A DNA stretch of 39,253 nucleotides from Spartobacteria bacterium AMD-G4 (GTDB taxonomy: Bacteria > Verrucomicrobiota > Verrucomicrobiia > Chthoniobacterales > Terrimicrobiaceae): NCBI GenBank assembly GCA_002290555.1, contig NEUK01000073.1, forward strand, positions 1 through 39,253. The letters are read 5' to 3'. Position 1 is the first letter of the stretch. The number at the start of each line of letters is the position of its first letter. Below the pieces are notes generated by a model that was not told the origin of the DNA, searched no databases, and worked only from the letters and a program-made list of their open reading frames with translations. Shown one piece after another: positions 1 to 7,823 of this stretch. Both the position numbers and the translations under genes were made by a program.

Positions 1-91
1 GGAGAAAGGCGCGGGCGTTGTCAGGGTCCGAAAAGGTCGACTTGACCAGCTTGTCGTGGGGTTGGTGAAGAGGACTCTCTGGCCGGGACAT
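1..91 (-). CDS. Rpn-family recombination-promoting nuclease / YhgA-like transposase (5' end only)
   Basis: Reading from an ATG at 91 towards the left edge gives about 30 residues containing PHDKLVKSTFSDPDNARAFL. This fits the N-terminus of Rpn/YhgA-like (PF04754) proteins, which usually open with an HDxxFKxxFSxPxxAxxFL pattern. These are PD-(D/E)XK DNA endonucleases linked to RecA-independent recombination. Only the start is in the window, so the catalytic residues cannot be seen. No Shine-Dalgarno site precedes the ATG, so the exact start is uncertain. It lies downstream of hisA on the same strand, across about 350 bases without a gene, so co-transcription is doubtful. The call rests on a short peptide match from memory. 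Confidence 0.6.
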   Translation of the reverse strand, partial: MSRPESPLHQPHDKLVKSTFSDPDNARAFL

Positions 92-438
92 AGGTGGGAA
101 TGTTGCAAACAGCCGGCCATGGCGTCAACGGAAGGAATACAACGGTTTTTACAAGTTGCCGGTGGAAAATGCTCGGGGAAGATTTGGCAAAATCATGGAC
201 AGCAACATCATTTTTTTGGGGGGGTGGGCGCGCTGCCGCGCGGGGCGTTTTTCGAATGTCGATGAGGTTTTGCGTGTCTCTCACGATCGATACGAGCTTG
301 CTGCCTTTTCATTGTCATACAAGCTCACAAGGGTTCTGGGCGAAGACGGCCTACGCTTTGATTCTCAACGCTTCTTCGGTTGAATTCATTACAATCGAGG
401 TCAAACGCCCGTTATCTCCGAAACTCAGCCGCGTTTTT
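92..438. other. Intergenic region without a supported gene
   Basis: This 347-base stretch lies between hisA and the Rpn-type gene start. Short open frames cross it on both strands, but none resembles a known protein or has a convincing start. Two things stand out: a seven-T run followed directly by a long G run near 210-224, and a 5-base inverted repeat CGCGC/GCGCG at 229-242 followed shortly by five Ts at 248-252. The latter could be a weak plus-strand terminator, but no plus-strand gene ends there. A promoter for the Rpn gene would be expected here; none is convincing. Confidence 0.5.
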
Positions 439-1164
439 TCAGGGAGCGCTCTGGAAAATAGCACGGAGATCGCCTGTGATGCGCCCGTCGTAGAGGGCCT
501 TGCCGATGATGGCGCCGTGGAGCCCGGGCATGGCGTTCAGGCGGTGCAGGTCTTCCGCGCAGGAGACTCCGCCGCTGGCGATGAGGTGGCAGTGCAGGAG
601 TGAGAGCATTTTTTCCAACTCGGCGAAATTTGGTCCCTCGAGCATGCCGTCGGTGGCGATGTCGGTGTAGATGATCGTTCCCGCCCCGGCAGCCTGGGCG
701 GCGAGAGCGAGGTCGGTGGCCGAGGTGCCTGTGGTCTCAGTCCATCCCTTCACGGCCACCTTGCCACCATGTGCATCGATTCCCACAGCGATGCGCTCGC
801 CGGAGAATTGGGCACACATTTCCGCAATAGTCTCGGGCGACTGGCAGGCTTTGGTGCCGAGGATGACGCGACTCACGCCGGCATCGAGTGCAGCTTGGAT
901 TTTTTCCACACTGCGCATCCCGCCGCCGAGCTCGCAGGGAACCTTTACTGCAGCACAAATTTTGGCAACGGCATCGAGATTCTGCGACTCGCCGGAGAAG
1001 GCGGCGTCGAGGTCCACTATATGTAGCCAATCCGCACCAGAGTCCTCCCATTTTTTGGCGAATGCCACGGGGTCCGAGGAGTAGACGGTTTTTTCGGTAG
1101 CTAGTCCGCGCTTGAGGCGCACGACTTCGCCACCCATGAGGTCAATAGCGGGCAGAAGGATCAT
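439..1164 (-). CDS. hisA: Phosphoribosylformimino-5-aminoimidazole carboxamide ribotide isomerase HisA
   Basis: HisA catalyses the Amadori rearrangement of ProFAR to PRFAR, the fourth step of histidine synthesis, in the cytoplasm. The 241-residue protein has normal length for this (beta/alpha)8 barrel. The N-terminal LLPAIDLMGG carries the catalytic Asp8, the second-half motif GIDAHGGKVAVKGW carries the other acid, and TDIATDGM follows. GGGMRS and ASGGVS are the phosphate-binding loops. Its ATG overlaps the hisH stop by 4 bases, so translation is probably coupled in a hisB-hisH-hisA operon. hisF, the usual partner of HisH, is not next to it. Confidence 0.96.
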   Translation of the reverse strand: MILLPAIDLMGGEVVRLKRGLATEKTVYSSDPVAFAKKWEDSGADWLHIVDLDAAFSGESQNLDAVAKICAAVKVPCELGGGMRSVEKIQAALDAGVSRVILGTKACQSPETIAEMCAQFSGERIAVGIDAHGGKVAVKGWTETTGTSATDLALAAQAAGAGTIIYTDIATDGMLEGPNFAELEKMLSLLHCHLIASGGVSCAEDLHRLNAMPGLHGAIIGKALYDGRITGDLRAIFQSAP

Positions 1165-1775
1165 AGTGTTGAAAGAAAATTGCGGAGCAAAGCGAGTCCA
1201 GCAGACTGGCTTTTTTCAGGGTGGAATTGAACGGCGTGCAAGGCACCCGAAGAGACGCCTGCGGCGAAGGAAACGCCGTATTCGCTCCAGGCACTCACCA
1301 ACGAAGAGTCTGCAGGCACCGGGTAATACGAATGCACGAAATACATCGAAACGGCGTTGGACAGGTCTTTGTAGAGCGGGCCTGAGGTTTTCGACAGCGT
1401 GTTCCATCCCATGTGGGGAACCTTGAGTGCGGGATCGGAAAATCTGACGACGCGACCTTTGAGCACGCCGAAGCCCTCCACGCCCGGAGATTCCTCACTG
1501 GATTCAAAGAGGAGTTGGTAGCCGAGGCAGATGCCGAGGTAGGGCCGACCGGAGAGCGCCCATTCGCGAACGGGATTCCAGAGCCCGGTGGCGCGCAGGT
1601 TTTCCGCGCAATGCGCAAATGCGCCCACGCCGGGGACGACGATGGCATCCAACCCGCTCAGGCCTGAAGGTTCGCTAATAAGACTGGGAGTGCATCCCGA
1701 GGCCTCAAGCGCCTTGCACACGCTCCGGAGATTGCCGCTCCCGTAATCGATGACACCGATTTTTTTCCCACTCAC
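1161..1775 (-). CDS. hisH: Imidazole glycerol phosphate synthase, glutaminase subunit HisH
   Basis: HisH releases ammonia from glutamine and channels it to HisF to make IGP and AICAR. The 204-residue protein is a class I glutamine amidotransferase. The N-terminal IGVIDYGSGN matches the family, the nucleophile is Cys83 in GICLGYQLLF, and His185 and Glu187 in QFHPEK complete the triad. PGVGAF is the oxyanion-strand region. The start overlaps the hisB stop by 4 bases and the end overlaps the hisA start by 4 bases. HisH needs HisF for activity, and HisF must be encoded outside this window. Confidence 0.96.
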   Translation of the reverse strand: MSGKKIGVIDYGSGNLRSVCKALEASGCTPSLISEPSGLSGLDAIVVPGVGAFAHCAENLRATGLWNPVREWALSGRPYLGICLGYQLLFESSEESPGVEGFGVLKGRVVRFSDPALKVPHMGWNTLSKTSGPLYKDLSNAVSMYFVHSYYPVPADSSLVSAWSEYGVSFAAGVSSGALHAVQFHPEKSQSAGLALLRNFLSTL

Positions 1776-2374
1776 AGAACGCCCTTCGTGCTGGGAATAC
1801 CCTGAACCCGCGAATCCACCGATGTCGCCTGATCCAGCGCACGGGCAAGCGATTTGAAAATGCCCTCGGCCATATGGTGGGCATCGCGACCGGCCAAGAC
1901 ATCCACATGCAGGTTCATGCCGGCGTGCACAGAAAGCGCCCGCAGGAATTCCTCCACCAGCTGAAATTCGAAATTGCCTCCAATGGCGGAGACGCGCTCC
2001 GGCGCATTGTAGGCCAGAAACGGCCTGCCGCTCAAATCCACCACCGTGCGGACGAGGGCCTCATCCATCGGAACATAGAAAAACCCATACCTGCGAATGC
2101 CTGCCTTATCGCCAAGCGCCTGGGTGATCGCCTGACCGAGCGCGATCCCGGTGTCCTCGACCGTGTGGTGAAAATCCACTTCGATATCGCCCTTCGCGGT
2201 GACATCCAAATCCATAAGCCCGTGTTTTGAAAACAGGGTGAGCATGTGGTCGAAAAAAGCGATCCCCGTGGAGATGCGGGATGCGCCTGATCCGTCGAGC
2301 TTGATGGTGAGTTGAATCGAGGTCTCCGAAGTCGAGCGGTGGATGGTTGCTTCGCGTGGCATGTCGGCATTCAA
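1772..2374 (-). CDS. hisB: Imidazoleglycerol-phosphate dehydratase HisB (monofunctional)
   Basis: This enzyme dehydrates imidazole glycerol phosphate to imidazole acetol phosphate. The 200-residue protein is the monofunctional form, without the histidinol-phosphatase domain of the enterobacterial fusion. Both metal-binding repeats are visible: FDHML and HHTVEDTG in the first half, DAHHMAE in the second. A TTG at 2374 is chosen because AGGGG lies about 7 bases upstream; an in-frame ATG at 2362 gives a 196-residue alternative but is poorly spaced from that site. It is first in the his cluster and overlaps hisH by 4 bases. Confidence 0.94.
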   Translation of the reverse strand: MNADMPREATIHRSTSETSIQLTIKLDGSGASRISTGIAFFDHMLTLFSKHGLMDLDVTAKGDIEVDFHHTVEDTGIALGQAITQALGDKAGIRRYGFFYVPMDEALVRTVVDLSGRPFLAYNAPERVSAIGGNFEFQLVEEFLRALSVHAGMNLHVDVLAGRDAHHMAEGIFKSLARALDQATSVDSRVQGIPSTKGVL

Positions 2375-2408
2375 ACAGATGCCCCTGCCTTTGTGAAGAC
2401 CTCTGGAG

Positions 2409-2437
2409 ATTTTACAAAAAAGTGACCCTCTTGGCAG
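2409..2437 (-). promoter_or_regulatory. Possible sigma70-type promoter of hisBHA
   Basis: Read on the minus strand, CTGCCA (4 of 6 to consensus) is separated by exactly 17 bases from TAAAAT (5 of 6). This would start transcription near 2402, giving a leader of roughly 28 bases to the TTG start of hisB, with the AGGGG site inside it. No attenuator-like histidine leader peptide was seen. This is pattern matching only. Confidence 0.4.
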
Positions 2438-2454
2438 ATTTCACCACACCAGTG

Positions 2455-3747
2455 TTAGTTCGCCGACCTCAAGGGCTCTCTGCGAATCCTCCAAGCCAGA
2501 ATCATGAGCACGATCCAGCCCACGGCAAAAGCCACCGGCAAACCGAGCAAGGCTTTTCCAAAAATGGCATTCTCCGAGAGATCGGCTCCAGAGGCGCGGA
2601 TGGATGAAGTGATCGTCGCAAAGCCAATCCCGGCGGCAGCGTAGCCTATATTGAGCGCCATGCCACGGAAGCTCAGAACCGTGGCCCGCAGGGTCGAGTC
2701 GGTCCATTGATTCAGGTAGCTGGAGACAAAATACGACATGATCGGCATGGAAAGCCCAAACGGCAGAACGACCCACACTCCCCAGATCGGCGTGGCCCAA
2801 CACAGCCCGAGGAGACCCGCAAAAATCATCGCGGCAAGCAGTGGGAAGATCGCGCTCGGAGTGAGCTTAGACGCCACTCGGCGCGCAAGGATCGCCGCCA
2901 GAAATCCCAGTAAAGAATAGAAAGATCCCAAGAAGCCGTTGGCAAACTCTGGAATCCCGATGAGTCGATAGTAGTTGCTCCCAAAGGTCAGGAACAAGCG
3001 CACGACGGAGTCGAAAAGGATGGCGCAGAGCAGGAGCAGGCGGATTCGTTTGTTGAAAAAAACAAAGCGCGCTCCGGCGAGAATTTTTTCCAAAGCCTCG
3101 TGCATCGGATGCCGTCCACCGGCGGACTTGAAGTCGGCGGGTTCCCGCATGGCCACAGCACAAAGCAAAGCGGGGATCGAGGTGGCAAGGGTGAGATACA
3201 CCGGCCACCGCGTGCTATTGCCCACGCCGCCACTCCAGCCGATGAAGGCCGCCGCGCCTTCCAAAAAATGCCGGTCGAACGCCAAGGCACCGACAATCAT
3301 GGCAACGAAAAAAGCGCACGATGACCACTTGATGAGGTTCGTAAGAACCGCACGCCACTTTTCCTCCCGCCCTTCGATGGGGAGCGAGTCGTAGGCCAAA
3401 GCCTCATCCGCGCCGCTCGCACAGGCCTCGGCCACACCACTCAGGATGCGGTTGAAAACGAGCAGGGGAAAGAGCCACTCGCCCACGGGAGCGAAGGCAA
3501 AGACCGCCATTTCCGCAACCATGAGCGCTCCTGCGAGTATGACCATCCATCGCCTGCCAATGACATCCGCCAAAGCACCGGATGGGATTTCCAGGAGCAG
3601 GATCGTCGCGGCCCAAATGACATTGAGGATGGCGTATTGCTCCAGGCTCAACCCAAGATCCAAGAAAAGCACCCCCAGCACGGGGTAGTAGAACCGCGCG
3701 TTGAAAAAGACGCGGAAGGCAATGAAGAGCGGGATATTTCGACTCAC
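2455..3747 (-). CDS. Major facilitator superfamily transporter
   Basis: This is a 430-residue integral membrane protein with about 12 hydrophobic segments. The loop after the second segment contains GALADVIGRRW, the G-x3-D-x2-GRR type motif A of the MFS. A long polar loop around residues 200-220 separates the two halves. The substrate cannot be deduced; the general look is of a drug or small-molecule exporter. The GTG start shares a GTGA overlap with the stop of the upstream YhbY-like gene, so the two are probably translated from one mRNA. That pairing does not explain what is transported. Confidence 0.85.
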   Translation of the reverse strand: MSRNIPLFIAFRVFFNARFYYPVLGVLFLDLGLSLEQYAILNVIWAATILLLEIPSGALADVIGRRWMVILAGALMVAEMAVFAFAPVGEWLFPLLVFNRILSGVAEACASGADEALAYDSLPIEGREEKWRAVLTNLIKWSSCAFFVAMIVGALAFDRHFLEGAAAFIGWSGGVGNSTRWPVYLTLATSIPALLCAVAMREPADFKSAGGRHPMHEALEKILAGARFVFFNKRIRLLLLCAILFDSVVRLFLTFGSNYYRLIGIPEFANGFLGSFYSLLGFLAAILARRVASKLTPSAIFPLLAAMIFAGLLGLCWATPIWGVWVVLPFGLSMPIMSYFVSSYLNQWTDSTLRATVLSFRGMALNIGYAAAGIGFATITSSIRASGADLSENAIFGKALLGLPVAFAVGWIVLMILAWRIRREPLRSAN

Positions 3748-4019
3748 TCCGTCTGGACTGCGCCAAGGTGATAGACAGCCGTGTGGCCGACCTGCTGCAC
3801 CAGAAGGGATTTGGTCACATGGGCGATTTCTTTGGAAAGTGTCTTGCGCTCGTCCTTGTGGCCTTCGAAGCGAATCTTCACAAGTTCATGCCGGGTGAGA
3901 AGCCCGTTGAACTCCACAAGAAACTCAGGAGAGGCCCCGGCTTTTCCGAGCTTGATGAGCGGCTTCACGAGTTGCGCACGGCTCTTGAGTTGGCGCAGGG
4001 TGTTTTTTTTCTCTGGCAT
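3744..4019 (-). CDS. YhbY-family (CRM domain) RNA-binding protein
   Basis: The 91-residue protein is close in length to E. coli YhbY (97 residues), which associates with pre-50S ribosomal particles. Diagnostic parts are LRQLKSRAQLVKPLIKLGKAG at the N-terminus, where the family has a GxxG-type RNA-binding loop, the central HELVKIRF, and VQQVGHTAVYHLG at the C-terminus. A role in 50S assembly or other RNA binding follows from the family. It starts at an ATG with GGGCGGA just upstream, diverges from the SOUL lipoprotein gene across 78 bases, and overlaps the MFS gene by 4 bases. Confidence 0.88.
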   Translation of the reverse strand: MPEKKNTLRQLKSRAQLVKPLIKLGKAGASPEFLVEFNGLLTRHELVKIRFEGHKDERKTLSKEIAHVTKSLLVQQVGHTAVYHLGAVQTE

Positions 4020-4097
4020 AGTCCGCCCATACTTTCGGGCGATGGCTTTGCGAGCGATGAAATTCGCATATTTTCCATGCGCAGGTAGGATTTGGTT

Positions 4098-4679
4098 ATG
4101 CGTTTCACATTCCTCGTCTCTCTGCTCCTCGCCGCAGGAGCGTCACTTGCCCTCTGGGGCTGCAAGACATCCCGCTCGGGCTACGAGTCGGCGCCCTACT
4201 CCGTCGCACTCAAGGATGGCGACTACGAGCTGCGTGATTATCCGGAGCTGACCATCGTGGAAACATCGATGGCGGATGCCAATGCTGGGGAGAACTCGGG
4301 ATTCCGAAGACTTTTTGGCTACATCAGCGGGAAAAACCAAAATCAGGAATCCATCGCCATGACGACGCCTGTCTTCATTTCCGAGGACCGCCGCAGAATG
4401 GCATTCGTGCTTCCGGCGAAGTCATCTTCCGCACAAATTTCCGCTCCACTCGACCCCTCGCTTTCCATCAAAAAAATCCCTTCCGGCCGCTTCGCTGTTT
4501 TCCGATTTACCGGGGGCCAATCTTCTACTCAGGAGGCCCAAAGCCTCTCTCTCCTCCAAACTTGGATCGCGAAGAAAGGCCTCACCACATCCGATTCGCC
4601 CATCTACGGCTACTTCGACCCGCCTTGGACTCCTGGATTCATGCGCCGCAACGAAGTCATGCTGCGTCAGGGCGACTGA
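4098..4679 (+). CDS. SOUL-family heme-binding-like lipoprotein
   Basis: This 193-residue protein has a lipoprotein signal: a hydrophobic stretch at residues 3-20 and a lipobox ending LWGC, with Cys22 as the likely lipidated residue. The mature part follows the SOUL/HEBP pattern: YELRDYPELTIVET near the start, FRRLFGYISG, IAMTTPVF, MAFVLP, and a C-terminal GYFDPPWTPGFMRRNEV. Animal SOUL proteins bind heme; bacterial members are mostly uncharacterised, so heme binding is only suggested. The ATG at 4098 is preferred over a TTG 6 bases upstream because AGGTAGGA precedes it at a suitable distance. Confidence 0.88.
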   Translation: MRFTFLVSLLLAAGASLALWGCKTSRSGYESAPYSVALKDGDYELRDYPELTIVETSMADANAGENSGFRRLFGYISGKNQNQESIAMTTPVFISEDRRRMAFVLPAKSSSAQISAPLDPSLSIKKIPSGRFAVFRFTGGQSSTQEAQSLSLLQTWIAKKGLTTSDSPIYGYFDPPWTPGFMRRNEVMLRQGD

Positions 4680-4807
4680 GCGCAAATCTGGAAATCCATG
4701 CCCCAACCTGGAGCGGTGAGATGCACGCTGCTCGCAGACGGCGCGGTCGCGCTTGCCACACGAGATATGTAGCGGCGTCTCTCAGAGCATCTTGGAAGAA
4801 CGACCAT

Positions 4808-5229
4808 TTAATCCAATCGCAGGAGCTCGAGCGCGGCGCGCGAATTCAAAATAGGAATGCCTCTAAATTGACCAAGAACCAGCAAGTCTTTGTCCCCGCT
4901 AACGATCAAATCAACCGGCACGGCGATGGCGCAGGATAAGACAGCTAGGTCATCACTATCGCGCAGGTTATATGGAAAATCGATCATCGGTGGGATGACC
5001 TCATGGCAAGCATTTCGAAATCTTGCAACCAGCCCAGATGCGGTCAGCCCCTTGGCCACAGACGGGATAAGAACTTCGGAGCGGATAATGTGACCTCAAA
5101 CTCATCCAAAAGAGCTTTTGATGAAAAGATTGTGAAACGGGAATCCAATCCGGCATCCAGAAATTGCGCAGATGCGCCATTCCAAAGGAAACCAGAAATA
5201 AGAGTGTTGGTATCAGCAACGACTTTCAC
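4808..5229 (-). pseudogene. PIN-domain toxin (VapC/COG1569-like), frameshifted
   Basis: Two frames together spell one PIN-domain ribonuclease. The first (ATG at 5229) reads MKVVADTNTLISGFLWNG and continues to APKFLSRL before stopping at 5044. The second, in another frame from about 5059 to 4808, continues with AKGLTASGLVARF, DSDDLAVLSCAI, SGDKDLLVLGQFRG and ILNSRAALELL, the expected second half with its acidic residues. One missing base near 5058-5063 would restore the frame. The protein is therefore probably inactive, unless a sequencing error is involved. The start overlaps the antitoxin gene by 17 bases, as is usual for such pairs. Confidence 0.82.
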
Positions 5230-5464
5230 TCTCGCAACGCTTGGCTCTTAGAAGATTGATCTCGGATTGGATGTCGGAATCAGACATGGGTTCTCCGGGA
5301 AGTGAGCGGATACCGGAGAGGATGGATTGAAGTTCGGCAGCCGATTTGCGTCGACGGATTTCTTCCATAAGCAGGGTGGAGATGGATCCGCTTTCCAATA
5401 AACCTGTTGAAGCGGCTTCGGAAGCCAACTCCTCCGGTAAATCCAATTCCAGTGTTATACTCAT
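5213..5464 (-). CDS. Putative antitoxin of a PIN-type toxin-antitoxin pair
   Basis: This 83-residue acidic protein begins MSITLELDLPEELASEAAS, typical of small antitoxins paired with COG1569-like PIN toxins. The middle, LLMEEIRRRKSAAELQSILSGI, is a predicted helix likely to mask the toxin. No clear DNA-binding domain is visible, though the beta-strand start could form a ribbon-helix-helix. The frame extends upstream to 5515, but the ATG at 5464 gives the conserved N-terminus. It is first in the pair and overlaps the toxin start by 17 bases. Function is inferred from gene order and general look. Confidence 0.72.
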   Translation of the reverse strand: MSITLELDLPEELASEAASTGLLESGSISTLLMEEIRRRKSAAELQSILSGIRSLPGEPMSDSDIQSEINLLRAKRCESESRC

Positions 5465-5618
5465 CTGACTAATCACGAAAGCACAGAACTCCAAAGCATG
5501 CAATTCTGACGCCAATAGGGTTTTTGGCGGTTTTGCAAACTATGGGTTTCCTGGGCTCCGTCGAGTCCGTCCCGAGTCGGCTATGCCCCTCTCTCTTTCG
5601 AGCCGCAGTGAGGCGACC

Positions 5619-6866
5619 TTACACGATCATGCCTGCGGCGACGGTCTCGTGGGTGCCTGGATCGATGAGGATGAAGGAACCGGTGAGGCGGTTGCGGCGG
5701 TAGGAGTCGTAGAAGAGGGGTGCGGCGGTTCGCAGTGAGATGCGGCCGATGTCGTTCATGCCGAGAGCGGAGGCACCTTCTTTTTTATGAAGCGTCTCGA
5801 TGTCCACGAGGTATCGCAATTCCTGCACGATGGCCTTGGTTTCCTTGGTGCTGTGGCGCAGGAGGTATTTGCCCCGGCTTTGCATGGGCTGATGCGAGAA
5901 CCAACAGACCATGGCCTCCACATCCTGCGAGGCCTCGGGCGGGTTGTTGGCTTTCACCAGCATGTCGCCACGGGAAATGTCGATTTCGTCCTCGAGGGTC
6001 ATCACCACGGACTGGGGCGGGAAGGCTTCGTCGAGTTCCTTGCCGCCGGGCAGGTGGATTTTTTTGATGCGTGTGCTGAAGCCCGAGGGCATGACGGTGA
6101 TGGCATCGCCGGGCTTGAAGACCCCGCCAGCGATACGGCCCGCATAGCCACGGAAGTCGTGGTATTCCTGCGAGAGCGGGCGGATAATCCACTGCACGGG
6201 GAAGCGGGCGTCCACATGGTTCGCAGTGCCGCCGGTGTAAACGGTCTCCAGATGATAAAGGAGCGAGGAGCCTTTGAACCAAGGCATGGTGTCGGATTTC
6301 TCAACGACATTGTCGCCATTGAGAGCTGAGAGCGGAATGGGCGTGATGTCGGCCACATTGTCCAATCGGGACGCGAATTCGTAGAAACTCCCGACGATGT
6401 CCTGAAAAACCTGCTCGCTGTAATCGACAAGATCCATCTTGTTCACCGCGAGCACCAGATGGCGGATGCGGAGGAGGTTTGAGACGAAGGCGTGGCGCTT
6501 GGTCTGCTCGATAATGCCTTTGCGGGCATCGACCAGAATAATGGCGAGGTCGGCGGTGGAGGCGCCTGTGACCATGTTGCGCGTGTATTGGATATGGCCA
6601 GGCGTATCGGCAATGATGAATTTCCGGCGCGGCGTCGCAAAGTAGCGGTAGGCCACATCGATCGTTATGCCCTGCTCACGCTCGGCGCGAAGGCCGTCGG
6701 TGAGGAGAGCCAGATTCACGACGGCGTCGCCGCGGCGGCGCGAGCTTTCCTCGACGGCTATGAGCTGGTCCTCGAAAATGCTCTTGGAGTCGTAGAGCAG
6801 GCGTCCGATGAGAGTGGATTTGCCGTCATCAACAGAACCGGCGGTGGCGAAGCGAAGAAGATCCAT
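5619..6866 (-). CDS. cysN: Sulfate adenylyltransferase subunit 1 (GTPase) CysN
   Basis: CysN is the GTPase subunit of ATP sulfurylase; with CysD it forms adenosine 5'-phosphosulfate from sulfate and ATP. The 415-residue protein shows the translation-factor GTPase motifs: P-loop GSVDDGKS at residues 10-17, DTPGH at 87-91 and NKMD at 142-145, followed by EF-Tu-like beta-barrel domains. It ends without a fused APS kinase; that activity is in the separate cysC upstream. It begins 12 bases after cysD with no Shine-Dalgarno site, only an A/T-rich spacer. It is the last gene of a cysC-cysD-cysN run. Confidence 0.95.
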   Translation of the reverse strand: MDLLRFATAGSVDDGKSTLIGRLLYDSKSIFEDQLIAVEESSRRRGDAVVNLALLTDGLRAEREQGITIDVAYRYFATPRRKFIIADTPGHIQYTRNMVTGASTADLAIILVDARKGIIEQTKRHAFVSNLLRIRHLVLAVNKMDLVDYSEQVFQDIVGSFYEFASRLDNVADITPIPLSALNGDNVVEKSDTMPWFKGSSLLYHLETVYTGGTANHVDARFPVQWIIRPLSQEYHDFRGYAGRIAGGVFKPGDAITVMPSGFSTRIKKIHLPGGKELDEAFPPQSVVMTLEDEIDISRGDMLVKANNPPEASQDVEAMVCWFSHQPMQSRGKYLLRHSTKETKAIVQELRYLVDIETLHKKEGASALGMNDIGRISLRTAAPLFYDSYRRNRLTGSFILIDPGTHETVAAGMIV

Positions 6867-6878
6867 GTCGTATAAAAA

Positions 6879-7784
6879 TTAAAAATACCCCTCGCGCTTG
6901 CGGTCTTCCATGGCGGTTTCGGAGCGCTTGTCGTCGGCGCGGGTGCCGCGCTCGGTCTGGCGGGCGGCAGCGACTTCGGCGATGACTTCGTCGAGGTTAG
7001 AGGCAGTGGATTCCACCGCGCCGGTGCAGGTGATGTCACCAATGGTGCGGAAACGAACCGTCTTTTTGACGGCCTTCTCGGTCTCAAGCATGGGAACACA
7101 GTCGGCAACGGCAAGGAGTGCGCCGTTGCGGGCGAAAACCTCGCGCTCATGGGCGAAGTAGAGCGCGGGAAGCTCAATGCCCTCGCGCTGGATATACATC
7201 CACACATCCATCTCGGTGAAATTTGAAAGCGGGAAGACGCGGAAGTGCTCACCGGGGTGGTATCTTCCATTGAAAAGATTCCACAGCTCGGGACGCTGGT
7301 TTTTGGGATCCCATTGACCGAACTCATCACGGTGGGAGAAGAAGCGCTCTTTGGCGCGGGCCTTCTCCTCGTCGCGGCGGCCGCCTCCGAGGCAGGCGTC
7401 GAATTTTTGGGATTCGATCGTATCGAGAAGAGTCACGGTTTGGAGAGAGTTGCGGGATGCAAACGGACCCTTCTCCTCCCGCACACGACCGGAGTCGATG
7501 GAGGCCTGAACGGACCCGATCACGAGGCGGGCGCCCAGTTTTTCCGCAAAGGAATCGCGGTAATCGATGGTCTCGGTGAAATTGTGGCCAGTATCCACAT
7601 GGAGGAGCGGAAAAGGAATTCTGGCGGGCCAGAAGGCCTTGGCGGCGAGATGGGCCATCACGATCGAGTCCTTGCCGCCGGAAAAAAGCAGAGCGGGGTT
7701 TTGAAACTGCGCGGCCGTCTCACGAAGGATGTAAATCGCCTCCGCTTCGATTTGGTCCAGATGGTCGAGAGAGTAAGTGGGCAT
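6879..7784 (-). CDS. cysD: Sulfate adenylyltransferase subunit 2 CysD
   Basis: CysD is the catalytic, ATP pyrophosphatase-type subunit of the CysDN sulfurylase. The 301 residues match family length. The PP-loop is SGGKDS at residues 35-40; the middle carries LGGGRRDEEKARAKER and the conserved FPLSNFTEMDVWMYI; the C-terminus has RFRTIGDITCTGAV and ends MEDRKREGYF, a hallmark of the family. It lies between cysC (39 bases upstream) and cysN (12 bases downstream). No phosphosulfate reductase or sulfite reductase is visible nearby. Confidence 0.96.
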   Translation of the reverse strand: MPTYSLDHLDQIEAEAIYILRETAAQFQNPALLFSGGKDSIVMAHLAAKAFWPARIPFPLLHVDTGHNFTETIDYRDSFAEKLGARLVIGSVQASIDSGRVREEKGPFASRNSLQTVTLLDTIESQKFDACLGGGRRDEEKARAKERFFSHRDEFGQWDPKNQRPELWNLFNGRYHPGEHFRVFPLSNFTEMDVWMYIQREGIELPALYFAHEREVFARNGALLAVADCVPMLETEKAVKKTVRFRTIGDITCTGAVESTASNLDEVIAEVAAARQTERGTRADDKRSETAMEDRKREGYF

Positions 7785-7823
7785 GTGTGTTTAAAGAACG
7801 CTTTGCAAAGGCGGCCTCGCTTG

